A DNA stretch of 64,000 nt from Jaltomata sinuosa. Lineage: Eukaryota; Streptophyta; Magnoliopsida; Solanales; Solanaceae. Positions 11,361 through 23,010 of this stretch are shown one piece after another. The stretch is from NCBI GenBank assembly GCA_003996215.1, contig QJPP01003489.1, positions 1 through 64,000 on the forward strand, given 5' to 3'. Under the pieces are notes generated by a model. That model made no database searches. It saw nothing but the letters and a program-made list of their open reading frames with translations, and was not told where the DNA came from. Made by a program: the position numbers and the translations under genes. How positions within the stretch are numbered: the stretch's first letter is position 1; the number at the start of each line of letters is the position of its first letter.

Positions 11361-11599
11361 TGGTAAAGGAGAAGAAAAAAAAAGGATGGAGATGATTGTT
11401 GTTGAATAGAATGAAAATCCGGGTGTGCGCCTAAGAAAAGAAAAGAAAAATAAAGAAAGATGAAAAAGATCGAAAAAGAAACAAAAAGAATTGTCAATAA
11501 AGAGGCCGCACCTGTATCTAGAATCAAGGAAATAAAAAGGTAAATAAGGATGGATAAAGTGAAGTTATGTGGTGATAAGATGTAAATGGTTCCAAGGAG

Positions 11600-11830
11600 G
11601 GCTTAGTCACTAACCCCTAAATGCATCCTACCTGCACCCGAAGCCTCATTACAAGCAAATACAAGTCCTGTAGTGATCCTAAGTAGCTTTCTAAAGAACT
11701 GAAATAGAATAGTAAGGGCAAGCCTATGGTATCGCATGTGCATTGTTTGAAATCGTTTGTGAGTGTGAGCGCTTACCTAGTCCCAAAACTTGTGTGTGGG
11801 ATTTCTTTGTGGTGAGGGCACCAAGATGTC
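11600..11830 (+). repeat. B copy of the shared 3' non-coding module
   Basis: Same block order as 6950-7200 in A: 'ctcattacaag', 'agtcctgtagtgatcc', 'gggcaagcctatgg', 'gtgagtgtgag', then 'tttctttgtggtgagggcac'. Confidence 0.65.
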
Positions 11831-12044
11831 TATATTGTCTATTGATTGTTAGGATAGCTACGCGTGTGTATGCATAATGTTCCATCATATCGGAATGACA
11901 TGTTTGGATCCTTGCAAGTTAGTGTTTCATACATTCGTGTGTTACAAGGGAGCATGATTTAATTGAATAAGTTTGAATGAACATGAGTTGCTATAGACAT
12001 GAGTTCGTGTTCTTAGTTGAGTCGTATTATTGTTTTATGTTATG

Positions 12045-12082
12045 TTGCTTGAGGACAAGCGAACGTTTTAAGTTGAGGGTGT
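12045..12082 (+). other. B pre-PPT hairpin and polypurine tract
   Basis: TTGCTTGAGGACAAGC (arms TTGCTTG / CAAGCGA, loop AGGA) followed by AAGTTGAGGGTGT directly before the 3' LTR. The G-rich run is the expected primer for plus-strand synthesis. The hairpin recurs in the same place in E, D, F and, decayed, C2. Confidence 0.8.
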
Positions 12083-13391
12083 TGATGTGACGCTAATTTA
12101 CGCCACTTTCGACTCCTTTTTACTAAGATCAATCGTACGTTTTCAAGCAACCATTGTTGTTTTTGATGTTTTTATGTTGTATTTGTAGGAAATGGAAGCA
12201 AACACGAGAAACGGAAGAAAATACGCGAAAAACAACATTCTGCCTAAGAGTGACGGCCTGAGTGACGGGCCGTCACAAGGCTGACGGTCCGTCACTGGGA
12301 CCGTCAACTTAAGGCAGCAACACTGCCAAACAGTGACGGCCCAGGCGACGGTCCGTCACTGCCCTGACGGTCCGTCAAGCCTGGCCGTCACGCTTAGGCA
12401 GTGGCCTCAGGCGGCGACCCGCGTTTTGGGGATTCCTAGCCCGTTTTGGTTTTGGTTTCTTTGACTCCTATAAATACCCTATGTTAGGTTTATGTAATTA
12501 TTACTCACCCAATAGTTTTAGAATAGTTTTTAGTCAATTTTTGAGAGCAACAACACGTTTTCGGATTCTTGAATTCGTGTTCTGAGTTCTTGGTTTTTCT
12601 TGTTCTTGGATTATTGAAGATTGGTTTTCATTATATTGTAAGAACTTCTTCTCCTTATTATGAATTCAATTCTCTTCTCTTTTCTTTATAGCATGATTAA
12701 CTAAAACTCCCGCAACTAGGGTTGTGGGAGCCATGGCAAACGTGAATATAAATTCCGGAGGTAGCGTTGGTTCGATTTATGTATTGTCACGTTGTTAGTG
12801 CATACATATGTTCACGTTTTCTAGTGGTTGCAAACATTAGAACATGCCTAGGTTTAATTTGCTTGAGTAAAGAAGTTAAAACCGGGAAAACTTGATTAAC
12901 GACAAGGATTCGAGAGTACCAACTCTCGTCTTAAAGATTAATGCCGTAACTGGATTAGTCTACTTGATGTTAGGATTGAGAGCTAAAAAGCACATCTTTT
13001 TGAGATCGAGAGAAGATAAAAGGAAATTTTTTTATTTGGTCGAGAGACGTTTAGACGATACAATTGACGCAATCACATCGTGACACGCATATAGAAAGAA
13101 CCCGGTTAAGCCTAGAATCGACATTGTTACAACGCCATGGTAAACACATCCCTAGTTCATCCTCTCATACTGATTTAAACTCCTAAGTTTATTATTGTTT
13201 TGTTTACAATTTGATTACAAAAACCCCCCCCCTGTTATTTACTGGAAACGATTGACGACTAGTCACATACTTCACTAAAGTCTTAATCATCACCATATTC
13301 TCTGTGGGATTCGACCCCAACCTTGTTGGGTTATATATTTGACAACGATCGCGTATGCTTCTTAAATTGAGGTGTAGTTTGAGCGTTATCA
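12083..13391 (+). repeat. B 3' LTR
   Basis: 1309 bp, TG...CA. TATA box TATAAATA at 12469-12476, palindromic block 12240-12425, U5 motif around 13300-13330. Differs from the 5' LTR by scattered single changes and small indels. Confidence 0.95.
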
Positions 13392-13703
13392 GTCCGCCTT
13401 TCAATAAAATAGGTACATAATCTTGTATCCCTAGCGTCTTACAGTTCGACACTAGGTGATTTGGAAAACAATGTCGAAGGTACGCAATTATTTTTCGTCC
13501 TAGAATATTTTTTCCTTGTTTATCATCTTTCATTTAAAATAATTCAACCTCACCAACATTCACAGAGTATTTTCAAAGCTCTATCAATGTCTGGCATCAT
13601 TTTGTGCATATGTCATTCTTTTTCTTTGTCAATTCAAAATTGGCTACACGTCAACGTCTTCGTTCAAAGATTCTTTCATCATCTCTGAGCGAAGAGGGCA
13701 AGT
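13392..13703 (+). other. A 3' tail after B, with polypurine tract
   Basis: Begins with the second GTCCG copy and the last fraction of tandem array 2 (to about 13412), then AT-rich sequence without coding signal, ending in the purine-rich GAGCGAAGAGGGCAAGT (13687-13703) next to the 3' LTR, the likely polypurine tract. Confidence 0.75.
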
Positions 13704-15820
13704 TGTTGACACCCAATTTTGGCCTGCTATTTTTTAAATTAATATTTTAAACCTTTTATTCATTAAATTGCACATAATAAAATTTTTCTATATTTTTTCA
13801 ATGTTAATACAGTTTATTGATAATTATCCTCATTTTAAAAAATATTGAGTTTTTTATCAAATTTTAATCATTTAGTTAATTTTATTTATCATTAATTTTT
13901 ATCACATTATTTTCATATAAACGAATATTATTTCATTTTTGTCAAATCATCAGTCGTCTTTATATAATTATATTTTTTCAATATTATTTGATATATCTTT
14001 TATTAATTTTTTATCACAGTTTGTTAATACATAAATCGAAGGAGATATTCTTTACACAAATAAACGAATAGCCCATGGTTTCAGATAAACTATGGTTTTG
14101 AGCACACGATTTTGATAACCCATAGTTTTTTTTAGCCACATAGATGATTTAAAGTTTTAAAGTTTTCTATAAAGTGTCTCATACACTCAATATATTTTTG
14201 GTGGTGAAAATTTCCAAAATTAGAAAAAGAAAAGGAGCTTTTTCTCTCTCTAAAGTCCCAAAATAGCTGCCTCCTTTTTCAGCCACCACCCACCGGAGCT
14301 TCGACCACCACTTAGACATACCTCACCACCGTTTCTCTCTTCCTCACCTTCTTTCCACAACAACCACGAAAGGAACCAACCACTACCACCAACGACCAGC
14401 TCCACACTGGAGCACAACCAGCGACGCAACAGCCTCGCCACCACGCTCTCTTCTCCATTGTCTTCCATTAATGGTGAGCTTGAAGCCACCGCAAAATAGT
14501 CAAAAACTCCAACCGAAACAACCTGACAACAACCAACAACTAGCAACACCTCAAACCCGAAAACCCACTGCCTCCGTTACATTTCTCCTTCGTCTTGCTT
14601 GAGTTTCGCCATTAATGATGAGCTCGGATCTCCAACCAATAACATTGGCAGAAAGCAACACCAAAATCCCCATGAAAATCGTCACAACACCACACACCCA
14701 TCCCCGTTTCTCCTCATTTTGTTCAGATTCAGTCGGAAATGGCCATCAACGACAAACCTCACAGCTGGAGAAGGTTCCGGCATACCAGAATTGTAAACAC
14801 ATCGCTACTGATTTTCTTAGTTAAATTTTTTAATAACTTGCATGTATTTTGGGTCATTGTTGATTTAGACATTTTGGTAAATTTTAATGTTATTTTTATT
14901 AACACTTATGTCTTGGCTTTTATTTGTTGTTGCTTAATGTTGCTTCTTCTCTATTATTTTGATATATATGTTTGCTACTGTTGTTTGACTGTAAGTTTGG
15001 TGGTTGGTTATGTGTTGATTCATTAACGTTTTTTTAATAGTGTTTTTCTTGGGATATTAGTTAATTTGAGCAGATACTATCAATTTAACTATGAAAGATC
15101 TTTTTTCTTCGGATTTTCGAGTCCTCCCATAATAAAAGATAAATGTTTTTTTTGAGTTTGATTATTTCATATCGAATATCAATTTACATGGATGATGAAG
15201 AAGTTTTCGTCGATTTCCAAGGCCTTCATTGTATATAAGATGGATTTTATTTTTTCTTGTTATTACATTAATTCATTTTGATAAATATTAGTTCAATACT
15301 AACACTTTTACTTAGTGGCTTACAGGTACTCGGAGTTGCTTTCCAAAGAAGACACTCGAATTAAAATTCGAAGATCTTGTAATAATTCTTTATTGTATTT
15401 GTTCATTTTAGTTGACGATAGACAAATATTAGGTCATTTCTTAAAATTTTTTGAGTAAACGATAGGAAAATATTAGGCATTTTGTAAAAAACATTCTCGA
15501 ATTTCTCGAGTTTTGGAGAGTCTTTTTCTCTAACTCTGAAGAACCAAGGTATTTATTTTATCTCCTCAATTAAAAAAATTAATTCAGCCAGGAACCACCA
15601 TTGTGAATTTTAAAGAATGTCTAACCCCTTCCCTTCGGAATAACTTGAACCCTTACCTAGAATCTAACTGGTTTCGTAGACTTTAAAAGTTTTCTTTAAT
15701 TAAAAGGTTTTCTAGTTTTCCTAAATTAGGTGGCGACTCTCTAATTTTTTTTTAAATTATTTAATTTTTTTTTTTAGAGTCCTGAAGTTGTGTCCTACCG
15801 TGAAAAATAGGATCATAACA
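13704..15820 (+). repeat. A 3' LTR
   Basis: 2117 bp, TGTTGACACC...CATAACA, colinear with 2569-4648. ACTGG (15821-15825) follows, completing the target duplication. Confidence 0.92.
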
Positions 15821-15825
15821 ACTGG

Positions 15826-16620
15826 CATACCAGGGTCGGAAATAACATGGATGAACACCCTGTGTCAAAGGAGAATCTCCCAACTGTGGAACAACACCAA
15901 ACTCGCTGAACTATGCCAAGTCTAAACTGGCTAAAAGTGAGTGAACTAGAGCAACCTATCCAAGAAGACCCAAAGAACATCCAAATCTCCACAAGGAGTG
16001 TGGCAAGCCTACTACGAAGTCTGTAGCCATCAACTAAACTCCAAATTCTAGGAATACCATTGCTGCTCAAAATTCTCAAAACACCATCCAGATTTATGGT
16101 TGCCTTGCTAGCCTCGCCACTTAGAAACAAGTTCGTCAGGCTACGAATACCGAGTCAAACCAACCTGTAGGCAAAGAAAAGGATGCTTGGAGTCTAAGGT
16201 CGCCGCTTAGCCATTTGAAAATCTCATGATCTCTCAACTCACCATCCTCTGACTCAAAACATCCACCCTACTGTACCAGTACAAACACCACAGACTCTAA
16301 AAGCATCTTAACATACCAAAACTTCTGGCCCACTACTGGCAGAGCCTAATCGACGCTAGAATCCCATGCAAACGGACAACCTCTCGGAGAATCAACTGAG
16401 TCAAATCCCTACTCTCAAACACAAAGGCGACCATCAAATCTCAAAGTACCATCAAAATCTAAAGTAGCCCTGCTGGTCTCACCCCGTACAACCTAACCAC
16501 GAATATCACACAACTGCTGATCCTCGAACCGATGCCGCTGGATATGATCAACCAGAAAAGATGAGTCTTAACACTTAGTGAGAATTCTGTCGGGATCTGA
16601 CAAATCAAGCCTAACCAAAT
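15826..16620 (-). pseudogene. H pol, integrase N-terminal and core part
   Basis: Minus-strand fragments in order: a piece at 16416-16465 reading DFDGTLRFDGRLC, followed by DLTQLILREVV (16380-16412), the typical lead-in to the integrase zinc finger; then at 15952-15988 a segment like DVLWVFLDRL with the first core Asp region; then VISDPG at 15832-15850 with the second core Asp. Right there element A is inserted, and the third acidic position falls on the far side at 2568. Multiple stops and frame changes. Known family: chromovirus (Tekay/Del-like) integrase. Confidence 0.65.
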
Positions 16621-17480
16621 AATTAGCAAAGGATTGGATGTCCAAGGCCAATGACCGGCTTTGAAACTAAGAGAGAAGCTAAGCTATTCATACTCACTGC
16701 CTTTTGGCCCAAAGATGCCGCGATCGAAGAGATTCTTCCACTAACCAGCTGAAGTAACCTGATAGCCCATGACTCTGAAACCCAACTCTAAATACCGAGC
16801 ATGCTTCTGTCAAATCCTCGAGTAAACTCGTATGTCACTGATGAACACTATAAAACCTGAAGCCAACTAGGTTCTGGATACACGGCTTGCCCAATCCGTA
16901 AATGCTGCTAAGGCCTGGGTCAAACAAAGGACATAACAAGGAAAATTATAACGACTGCAACAAGCCTCAAAGGTAGTCCTGGGAATGCCCACCACCTCGA
17001 TCTATACTAGATGGAACCTGACCTCGAATTCATCCTAGGAAAATACCACTACACTCTGTAGTTGGTCGAACAAGTCATCAATATACAGAACCTAAGCATA
17101 CCCTCAGTCGTCACCTCAACTAGCTACCAGCAATCCACGCATACATGCAAGGAGTCATCTCCCTCCTTTTTCAAACCAAATAGAACCCTTTCCAAAGATA
17201 CACTGGACCTGAAAACCTCTTTCTCAGAAGATCTTGGGGTAGTTACCTTAGCTCTTACATCTCTATTGGTGTTAATCGATAAGGTGGGTAAAAGATTAGG
17301 TCAAGTGCCCAATTCAACCATGACATCACACTCAAACTCAACAAGACTAGAAATGGAGGAGAAATAGAGAAAACAAAATGGATACCATCTAACCACCAAA
17401 CCAATTAAGTAAAGAGGGCCGACTCTAACCTCCCTAGTAATAAGCAAAACCATCTCGTACCCCCTTGGTTGCTCAACACC
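16621..17480 (-). pseudogene. H pol, reverse transcriptase remnants
   Basis: Two diagnostic pieces are visible on the minus strand: IDDLFDQLQ at 17056-17084 and FISDIRVYSR at 16816-16845, the latter corresponding to the catalytic box with the first Asp changed to Ser. The spacing between them is shorter than in an intact RT, so internal deletions are likely. The stretch to 16621 fits the RNase H to integrase linker poorly preserved. No continuous frame. Confidence 0.6.
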
Positions 17481-17884
17481 ACGCTACTTGAGAAAAAACA
17501 ACTTTCCCTAGCACATAGTTACCAGCACCGCACCATACAAACTGAAAAGTTCCAAGCATATACTAGACAACAACCTTTGCAATAACCACTCGATACCGCT
17601 AGAAGTTGAGATACTCAAACCAACTCTCGAATCACAGCGAACACCATAAATTAAGCTAACAAGGCCTACCCATGATTCAAAACCCCAGGTAGTCACTTCC
17701 CACGGTCGACACACCCCATACACTACTAAAAGAATCCTTCTACAAGGTTGTAACACACATAAGCACTACAAACTTAAATAATACATCCAGACAAAAATGA
17801 AGATAGGCAGATATATATACATATGAAAAAGGGTAGACCCCCAAAGTAAGCAATACTAGAACTAGCTGCTGATAACAAAGACCG
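17481..17884 (-). pseudogene. H gag-pol junction, probable protease/linker remnant
   Basis: An 82-codon open piece at 17508-17756 includes 'SGIEWLLQRLLSS', which weakly resembles the linker after protease in this family. No DTGA/DSGS-type catalytic motif could be made out. Assigned mainly by position between gag and RT. Confidence 0.35.
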
Positions 17885-19239
17885 TCATGTGGCAACAATA
17901 TTTAGAACATCTACCTCTAATCTACCTGGAGGGGCCTCGAACTGTCTGTGCCTATCTCTGGACTGAGTAGTTGATACTGAAAGCTCGATCATCCCACGTC
18001 GGGGACACTCTCTATAAATGTGGCCAACCACTCCACAACCATAGCAACCTAGAGATATCCTGCTCAGATGCACTGTGCCTATCGACTCAACATGGATACC
18101 TAAATCGCTTGGCTGGAAGTCACCTCTAACCATTTGGGGACAACCCCCACTACCCTGCACACCATTCCTAGCTGGTGACACTGGAGCCTTGGGAAATAAT
18201 GCTTGCTGACTCTGCTAACTGGAATGTGTGATCATGGGGCAATCCCTAGAAAAGTGCCCAAACTCACTGCATTGGAAGCAACCTCTACTAGATGAAGTTC
18301 GATATGAAGAACTCGTTGAACCTGACTGGCCACTATGACCTATATACCAAGAAGGAAAATATCAGAAATCCTGACCTGTAACATGTCTGCTCTGCCCAAC
18401 ATGCCCTATAACCCTCTGAATCCTGTGGAGCTACCAGAACAGGACTGCTAGACAGAAAGCAATGAAACTGATCTCTACCTGAGAACCCTCTACCTCGAGA
18501 ATGAGAACTGTGAAAACTGCCCTAATAGTGATGCCTCTTACCAACACCTCCATATGCCTCATGACATAACCCCTCTATATTCCAAGAATAATTAACCACT
18601 TGAAGAACGGTAGTCCCAACTGTTACTAAGTGCTCTATCGCCAAACGAAGTGGGGAAATCAATTCTCCAACAAAACCATGTACTCTCTCAAACTCGGTAG
18701 GCCCAGTCCTATAAGTACGCCTAGTCACCTTGTGAAACCTTGCCTCATAATCCAAAAATTGTCATAGAACCCTGTTGGAGACCTGTAACCTCAAACCTAG
18801 CTGAAGCACTGCTCGAAGAATTGGGTACTTACCTTGCCTGTGACATACCCTCTAGAAGACTTAGAGTCCTAGACACGGTGTCCTGAAGAACTGGGGTAGT
18901 CGTAAATTCCACCAGAGTTTAGGTTGGACCCAAACCCCCTAGCTGATGTGGTAATCTCTCGATCTGAAATCCTGGTGCTGGAGGAAGCACTATAGCAACA
19001 TGCATAGAAGTCTCATCACCACCCGCTGTCGTACTCATCCTAGTCATCTGAGAAGGAATAGAACAATGAAGTTTAGAAATTGATAGAGTCAAGAATGCAT
19101 GATAAGGAGCCAAGAATACAAAACCTTTCCTAATAATTCCCTGTAGCCTCCCGCAAATAGGATATGGACGTCATTGTACTAATTCACGAGACTCTACTAG
19201 ACACTTTCTCTTGTACCAAAAACACCGGTGAACCTACAA
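17885..19239 (-). pseudogene. H gag with two CCHC zinc knuckles, decayed
   Basis: Minus-strand gag remnants run from just after the PBS leader. The 64-codon piece at 18919-19113 is the probable N-terminal region; the 77-codon piece at 18522-18755 begins DYEARFHKVTRR. Two zinc knuckles of the form CX2CX4HX4C are intact: CFQCSEFGHFSRDC near 18240-18285 and CYGCGVVGHIYREC near 17996-18040. Two knuckles some 240 bp apart are more than one usually expects in this family and may reflect a local duplication. Several stops interrupt the frame. Gag would coat the RNA in the virus-like particle; the knuckles bind nucleic acid. Confidence 0.65.
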
Positions 19240-19250
19240 CTATGATACCA
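19240..19250 (-). other. H primer binding site
   Basis: Minus strand TGGTATCATAG three bases after the LTR end. It matches the initiator-methionine tRNA site TGGTATCAGAG with one change. It fixes the orientation of H and identifies the LTR at 19254 and above as its 5' LTR. Confidence 0.85.
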
Positions 19251-19253
19251 AGT

Positions 19254-19928
19254 TATCACAACCCAATTTTTCAGGTCATGATGGTACCTACAACCCCCCG
19301 TAGGTGAACCAATCCCCGTAGCCCAAAATTATTAGTAATGGGCTACTACCTAAGCAATAATGCACAAGAAGTAAAATAAGCAAAAGCAGATAGAGAAAGC
19401 AACACGGAAGGAAAGAAACCTAAATATACATATATAGAAACTACACCATCCCACAACCTAGTATTGAAAGTGTAGGATCCACTACTAAAAATATGCACAG
19501 TATTAGAAGGTGGAAAAGAAGAATATACAACTTTCTCCGAATAAACATAAGAGTAAACAGTTCCAAAGGAAGAGATATGGTCAAGGCCCGGTCGTCAAGA
19601 TCTCACCCTATCTCTCGGATGCCCAAAAGCATTACACGAGTCTCCACGCGATCAATGGTGATAACTCACACTAGGATCTGCACCAGGAAGATGTAGAAGT
19701 GTAGTATGAACACCAATTCCAGAGCAACAGGCACTCAGTAGGCATCATTGGCTGACTGAGCATATATAAGATATAAAAGCAGTATATAGAAGATAGAAAA
19801 GAAGTAGTCACATAAGAAAATAGAGGAAAGCACACAAAAACTAGCAATAGATAGAACACAAGGAGAATACAAGTATACTATGCTAGCCACATAAGATATA
19901 TATCACAGAACACAAGTGAAGGAGTAGA
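19254..19928 (-). repeat. H 5' LTR, 3' portion
   Basis: Homologous to the end of LTR G in reverse complement (TGTGATAA... against GTCGTGACA). The final CA is changed to TA. The LTR is interrupted at 19928 by element E and resumes at 27648. Confidence 0.85.
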
Positions 19929-21327
19929 TGATAAACACTCAAATCGTGCTCTCCAATTAAGGAGGTCACGACGATCGCGTAGTCAAAACAAAATTTATAA
20001 TTTCAAATGAGTGTCGGGGTCGAACCCATGAGAAAAATATAGTCGTGATCAAGCTAATAAAGAATCTAAGTAACTTATTGAAGTTCAATTAATGAAAAAG
20101 GGGAAAAGGATATCTAAAAAGGGGTTTTAGACTAAAACTAAAAGATAAAAGAAAAACAAATAAAAGATAGGTGATCAATGGCTTTCACCTTGCTTTAGTC
20201 AAGCAAGGATAGCAAGGGGGATATGGGCTTGGGAATTCAAATTCACAAGACTTGCACCCGGTTGACACCTAGGTAGTCTTGGCTAAAGGTATGCCTAACT
20301 GTCTCTCGACCAATAAAGCATATATCTCATGTATTTTCTCTTGAACTAACATAAGTAAGCAATAAACCAACCAAATAACTTGGGGAGGTCATCCTATCTC
20401 TAGCTCGGACCCTTAAATGGGAGATTCCGCAATTAGAGCTATGTCTAGCCTCTAATCTAGATGGATTTCCAAGTTCCCACTATTGAACCTTCTCGAATTA
20501 GAGAATTTCTCTCTCAAGCAAAAAACCAAATCAGTGAGCTAAGTCAATGTTTGCAACCATTGACAATAAATTCAAGCATAGAAGATTCAATAGACCCAAA
20601 TAATCAAACAAGAACAAATCTAGATTTAGAATCAAAAAACCCAACAAGTATTATCACTAATACAAACCCAAAATCTCAAGTCAACAATACACCAAATAAA
20701 TAGCAATTAAGAACAAGAGTTGAAGAATGAAATCTAAAGATTTTACAATACAAAGCATCCAAATCTTCACTCCTATGGTGTTGGTTGATGAACCTTGCTC
20801 CCAAGCTTGCTCAAAAGTTATGAAAATAGCCAAAGATATATTTCAAGACGGCTGAGGAGTCTTTTGTATCAATTGGGGTTTCCACCAAGGTGAAATGTCA
20901 TTTCTTCCCATTTTCATGTTCAGGTACAGTGAAGCGCTATCGTGCTAACGTGGAGCGATCGCGCTCAAGGGGCTCATGCTGGTCAGCGCCATCGTGCTGT
21001 CTTGGCGGGATCGCATCCTTGCCTTTGATTGGCATTGACCGTCTCTCTCTGTAGCGCTATCGCGCCATCCCAGTGTAATCACGCACAAGCCTGTCATTCA
21101 CTTTCAGCGCCATTGGCGCCCTTTCAGCGCGATTGCGTTGAGTTACCCAGAATTCTAGAATTTTCTCCATCCTGACTTGTTTTCATCTGATTTTGCACTG
21201 ATCACTTCTAAATCAGATAATCCTGCAAAATAGAAGTAATCCGCATCAGTTGCACTATTTTTCCACTTATTATTAGAAAAAGCATAAGTTTAAGAGTTAA
21301 ATAAGTAGGTAGAATACCAACTTATCA
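19929..21327 (-). repeat. E 3' LTR
   Basis: 1399 bp. Contains the U5 motif with GTCGGGGTCGAACCC (20013-20027), AT-rich middle, and the GCGATCGC-themed block 20930-21150. Confidence 0.92.
20930..21150. promoter_or_regulatory. E LTR palindromic block (GCGATCGC theme)
   Basis: Repeated near-palindromes such as GGAGCGATCGCGCTC and CAGCGCCATTGGCGCC in an otherwise AT-rich LTR. The counterpart in the other LTR is 27250-27460. The same theme recurs inside E at 24500-24660 and 25170-25250. Confidence 0.75.
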
Positions 21328-21363
21328 ACCCCCAAACTTGAACTATTGCTTGTCCTCAAGCAA
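21328..21363 (-). other. E polypurine tract and pre-PPT hairpin
   Basis: On the minus strand TTGCTTGAGGACAAGCAA (21346-21363, perfect 7-bp arms, loop AGGA) is followed by AATAGTTCAAGTTTGGGGGTT adjacent to the 3' LTR (shown here only by position for the longer part, 21328-21345). Confidence 0.82.
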
Positions 21364-22790
21364 CTTAAAAATTCTAACTCAAGAGGCATACAACACAAGT
21401 GCAAATGACAATACCACAAGCCAAGGGAACCCATTTCAAGCACCAAACGTGACTTCGGTTGGTACTAATGATTAGTCAATCACATGCAAACTTAATCTAA
21501 GCATTCCCCTTCATTCAAAACACAATTCAAGGATGCAATGGACTATGGGGAAACTAAGTGACAACAACCAATCCTCAAGATGTGACTCTAACCACTAGCT
21601 TACCAAGCATGCTCCTTGACTCATTTTTTGGAGTTTATCATTGTCACCAACTATCCTAATTCGCATGCCCTCACAAGAACGAACGTCCCAAAAACACATT
21701 ATGTACAAAAACAATCACAAGGGACAAATGCAAACACTCACACTTACAAGAAAGTTCAAGTGCACACATGTTGAACCATAGGCTTTCCGTTCATGTAAAT
21801 CGCCACTAATGTAAGGTAGCCAAGCTCGGAATCACCAAGGACTTGCGGGTTACGATTGTTGGCTAGGGCTAAGGTGAGGATACATTTGGTTCAAGTGACT
21901 ACACCTCCCTAATGCTCTTTGCTCTCATTTCGAATACCGCTCATATTTTCAATTTCATCTTCACCTTATTTCTCCCTAACACAACCCAAGATTCTCCCTT
22001 ATTTCTTCCAAAAAGGTCAAGGTGTTACAAAGGTGTCAAAAAATGGTCACAAGCCCAAAGGGGTTCACTAAGATTTGATGTCATTGGGAGGTTATTTGAG
22101 TGAAATGGCTATCAAAAAGGGCCTAAGGTCATTTTCCAAGGCTCAATCACACCTAGAATTTCGCCTTGAATCACATTCGAGGCAAGTTCTAGACGACACT
22201 TATGCACAAGAATTATTCAACTAAACCTCACCACACATGACATGCGAATCATTCAAGAAGGATCAATTTCAACTTCCTAGACAAGAACCAAAAGGAGCCA
22301 CATTTCCATTAAAATCTCTAATGAGTCAAGAGTCACAAAAAGATCAAAAGCGTTGTCACAAAACCACTCTTTGCCATGCATTTTTCACAAATTTTTTGGA
22401 GGGATATGCCCATTTCGATTTGCATGCAAGACTAAGCCCATTAGTACAAAACAAGTCACGATTCATAATTATCTCAAAAGATGATGATTTGCCCTTAAGA
22501 ATGACGTCACCCAATCTATCATAGGGCCAAATCATCAGTCTAGATCGATATGGGCACTCAGAATTCACCAATATATACACCCCAACATTCATGCAATTTC
22601 AACTGGCCTAACGGGTACTCAGACTTTCCCTGGCTCCACACACCAAATAAAGCAATGGTTTCCCTTAAAAATGTCATCACTCGATCTATCATTGGGAACC
22701 ATCACTTAAACCAACTACAACAGAAAATAAAAAAGCTACGAAAAGAAAGAAAGAAGTAACAAAATCGACTAATCCAACAATATTTCAACA
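21364..22790 (-). other. E 3' untranslated region
   Basis: AT-rich, no coding signal. Includes the shared 3' module (21740-21880). Parts match D 39945-41640 in order, for example 'gatgatttgcccttaagaatga' against D 41329. E lacks the D stretch with the AGGCTAAAAGCCT hairpin. Confidence 0.65.
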
Positions 22791-22880
22791 AACAAACCTG
22801 GCGAGGGCACAATATCCAAAACAAACAAACCCGGTGAGGGCACAATATCCAAAACAAGACCGACAAGGGTATACAATAAG
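22791..22880. repeat. E minisatellite downstream of ORF2
   Basis: Three tandem units of about 38 bp containing GGYGAGGGCACAATATCC and AAAACAA. D has a related array at 41700-41850. Confidence 0.75.
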
Positions 22881-22924
22881 TATCAAAATCCAACATAAGC
22901 ATAACCCAAATGTTGCCACCCCCA

Positions 22925-22960
22925 TCAAAAGTCTACTGCAGTGCCCTCAGTGCATGAATC
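22925..22960 (-). promoter_or_regulatory. E ORF2 stop-proximal hairpin
   Basis: On the minus strand TGCACTGAGGGCACTGCAG, followed after about 14 bases by GGGGGTGG. Equivalent elements: D 41900-41926, C2 36170-36200, F 45005-45055. Confidence 0.55.
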
Positions 22961-23010
22961 CAAAAATGAAATATAGAGAAAGTGGTATGAGGGGGCTCCT
23001 TGAGATATAG

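Larger units (their letters stand above)
9155..13391 (+). mobile_element. Element B: small non-autonomous Athila-like retrotransposon
   Basis: Direct LTRs 9155-10461 and 12083-13391 (TGATGTGACG...GCGTTATCA) are nearly identical by eye. Perfect 5-bp duplication GTCCG lies at 9150-9154 and 13392-13396. The 1.6-kb interior has a PBS, a hairpin module, non-coding 3' modules and a polypurine tract, but no gag or pol. The near-identity of the LTRs and the perfect duplication make B the youngest clearly datable insertion on the left side. The interior jumps from just after the PBS to sequence that in F is the integrase stop codon, so B looks like a deletion derivative of an F-like gag-pol element. 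Confidence 0.95.
2569..15820 (+). mobile_element. Element A: Tat/Ogre-like LTR retrotransposon, non-coding, host of B
   Basis: Two direct LTRs (2569-4648 and 13704-15820) start with TG(G/T)TGACACC and end with CATAACA. A perfect 5-bp target duplication ACTGG lies at 2564-2568 and 15821-15825. The PBS at 4652-4669 resembles the arginine-tRNA type used by Tat/Ogre elements, and the tandem arrays upstream of the 3' LTR are also typical of that lineage. I find no gag, protease, RT or integrase motif in any frame, so A is non-autonomous. After removing B and one GTCCG copy it is about 9.0 kb. Its target is the integrase core of H. The LTRs differ at many positions, so A is clearly older than B. 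Confidence 0.9.
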
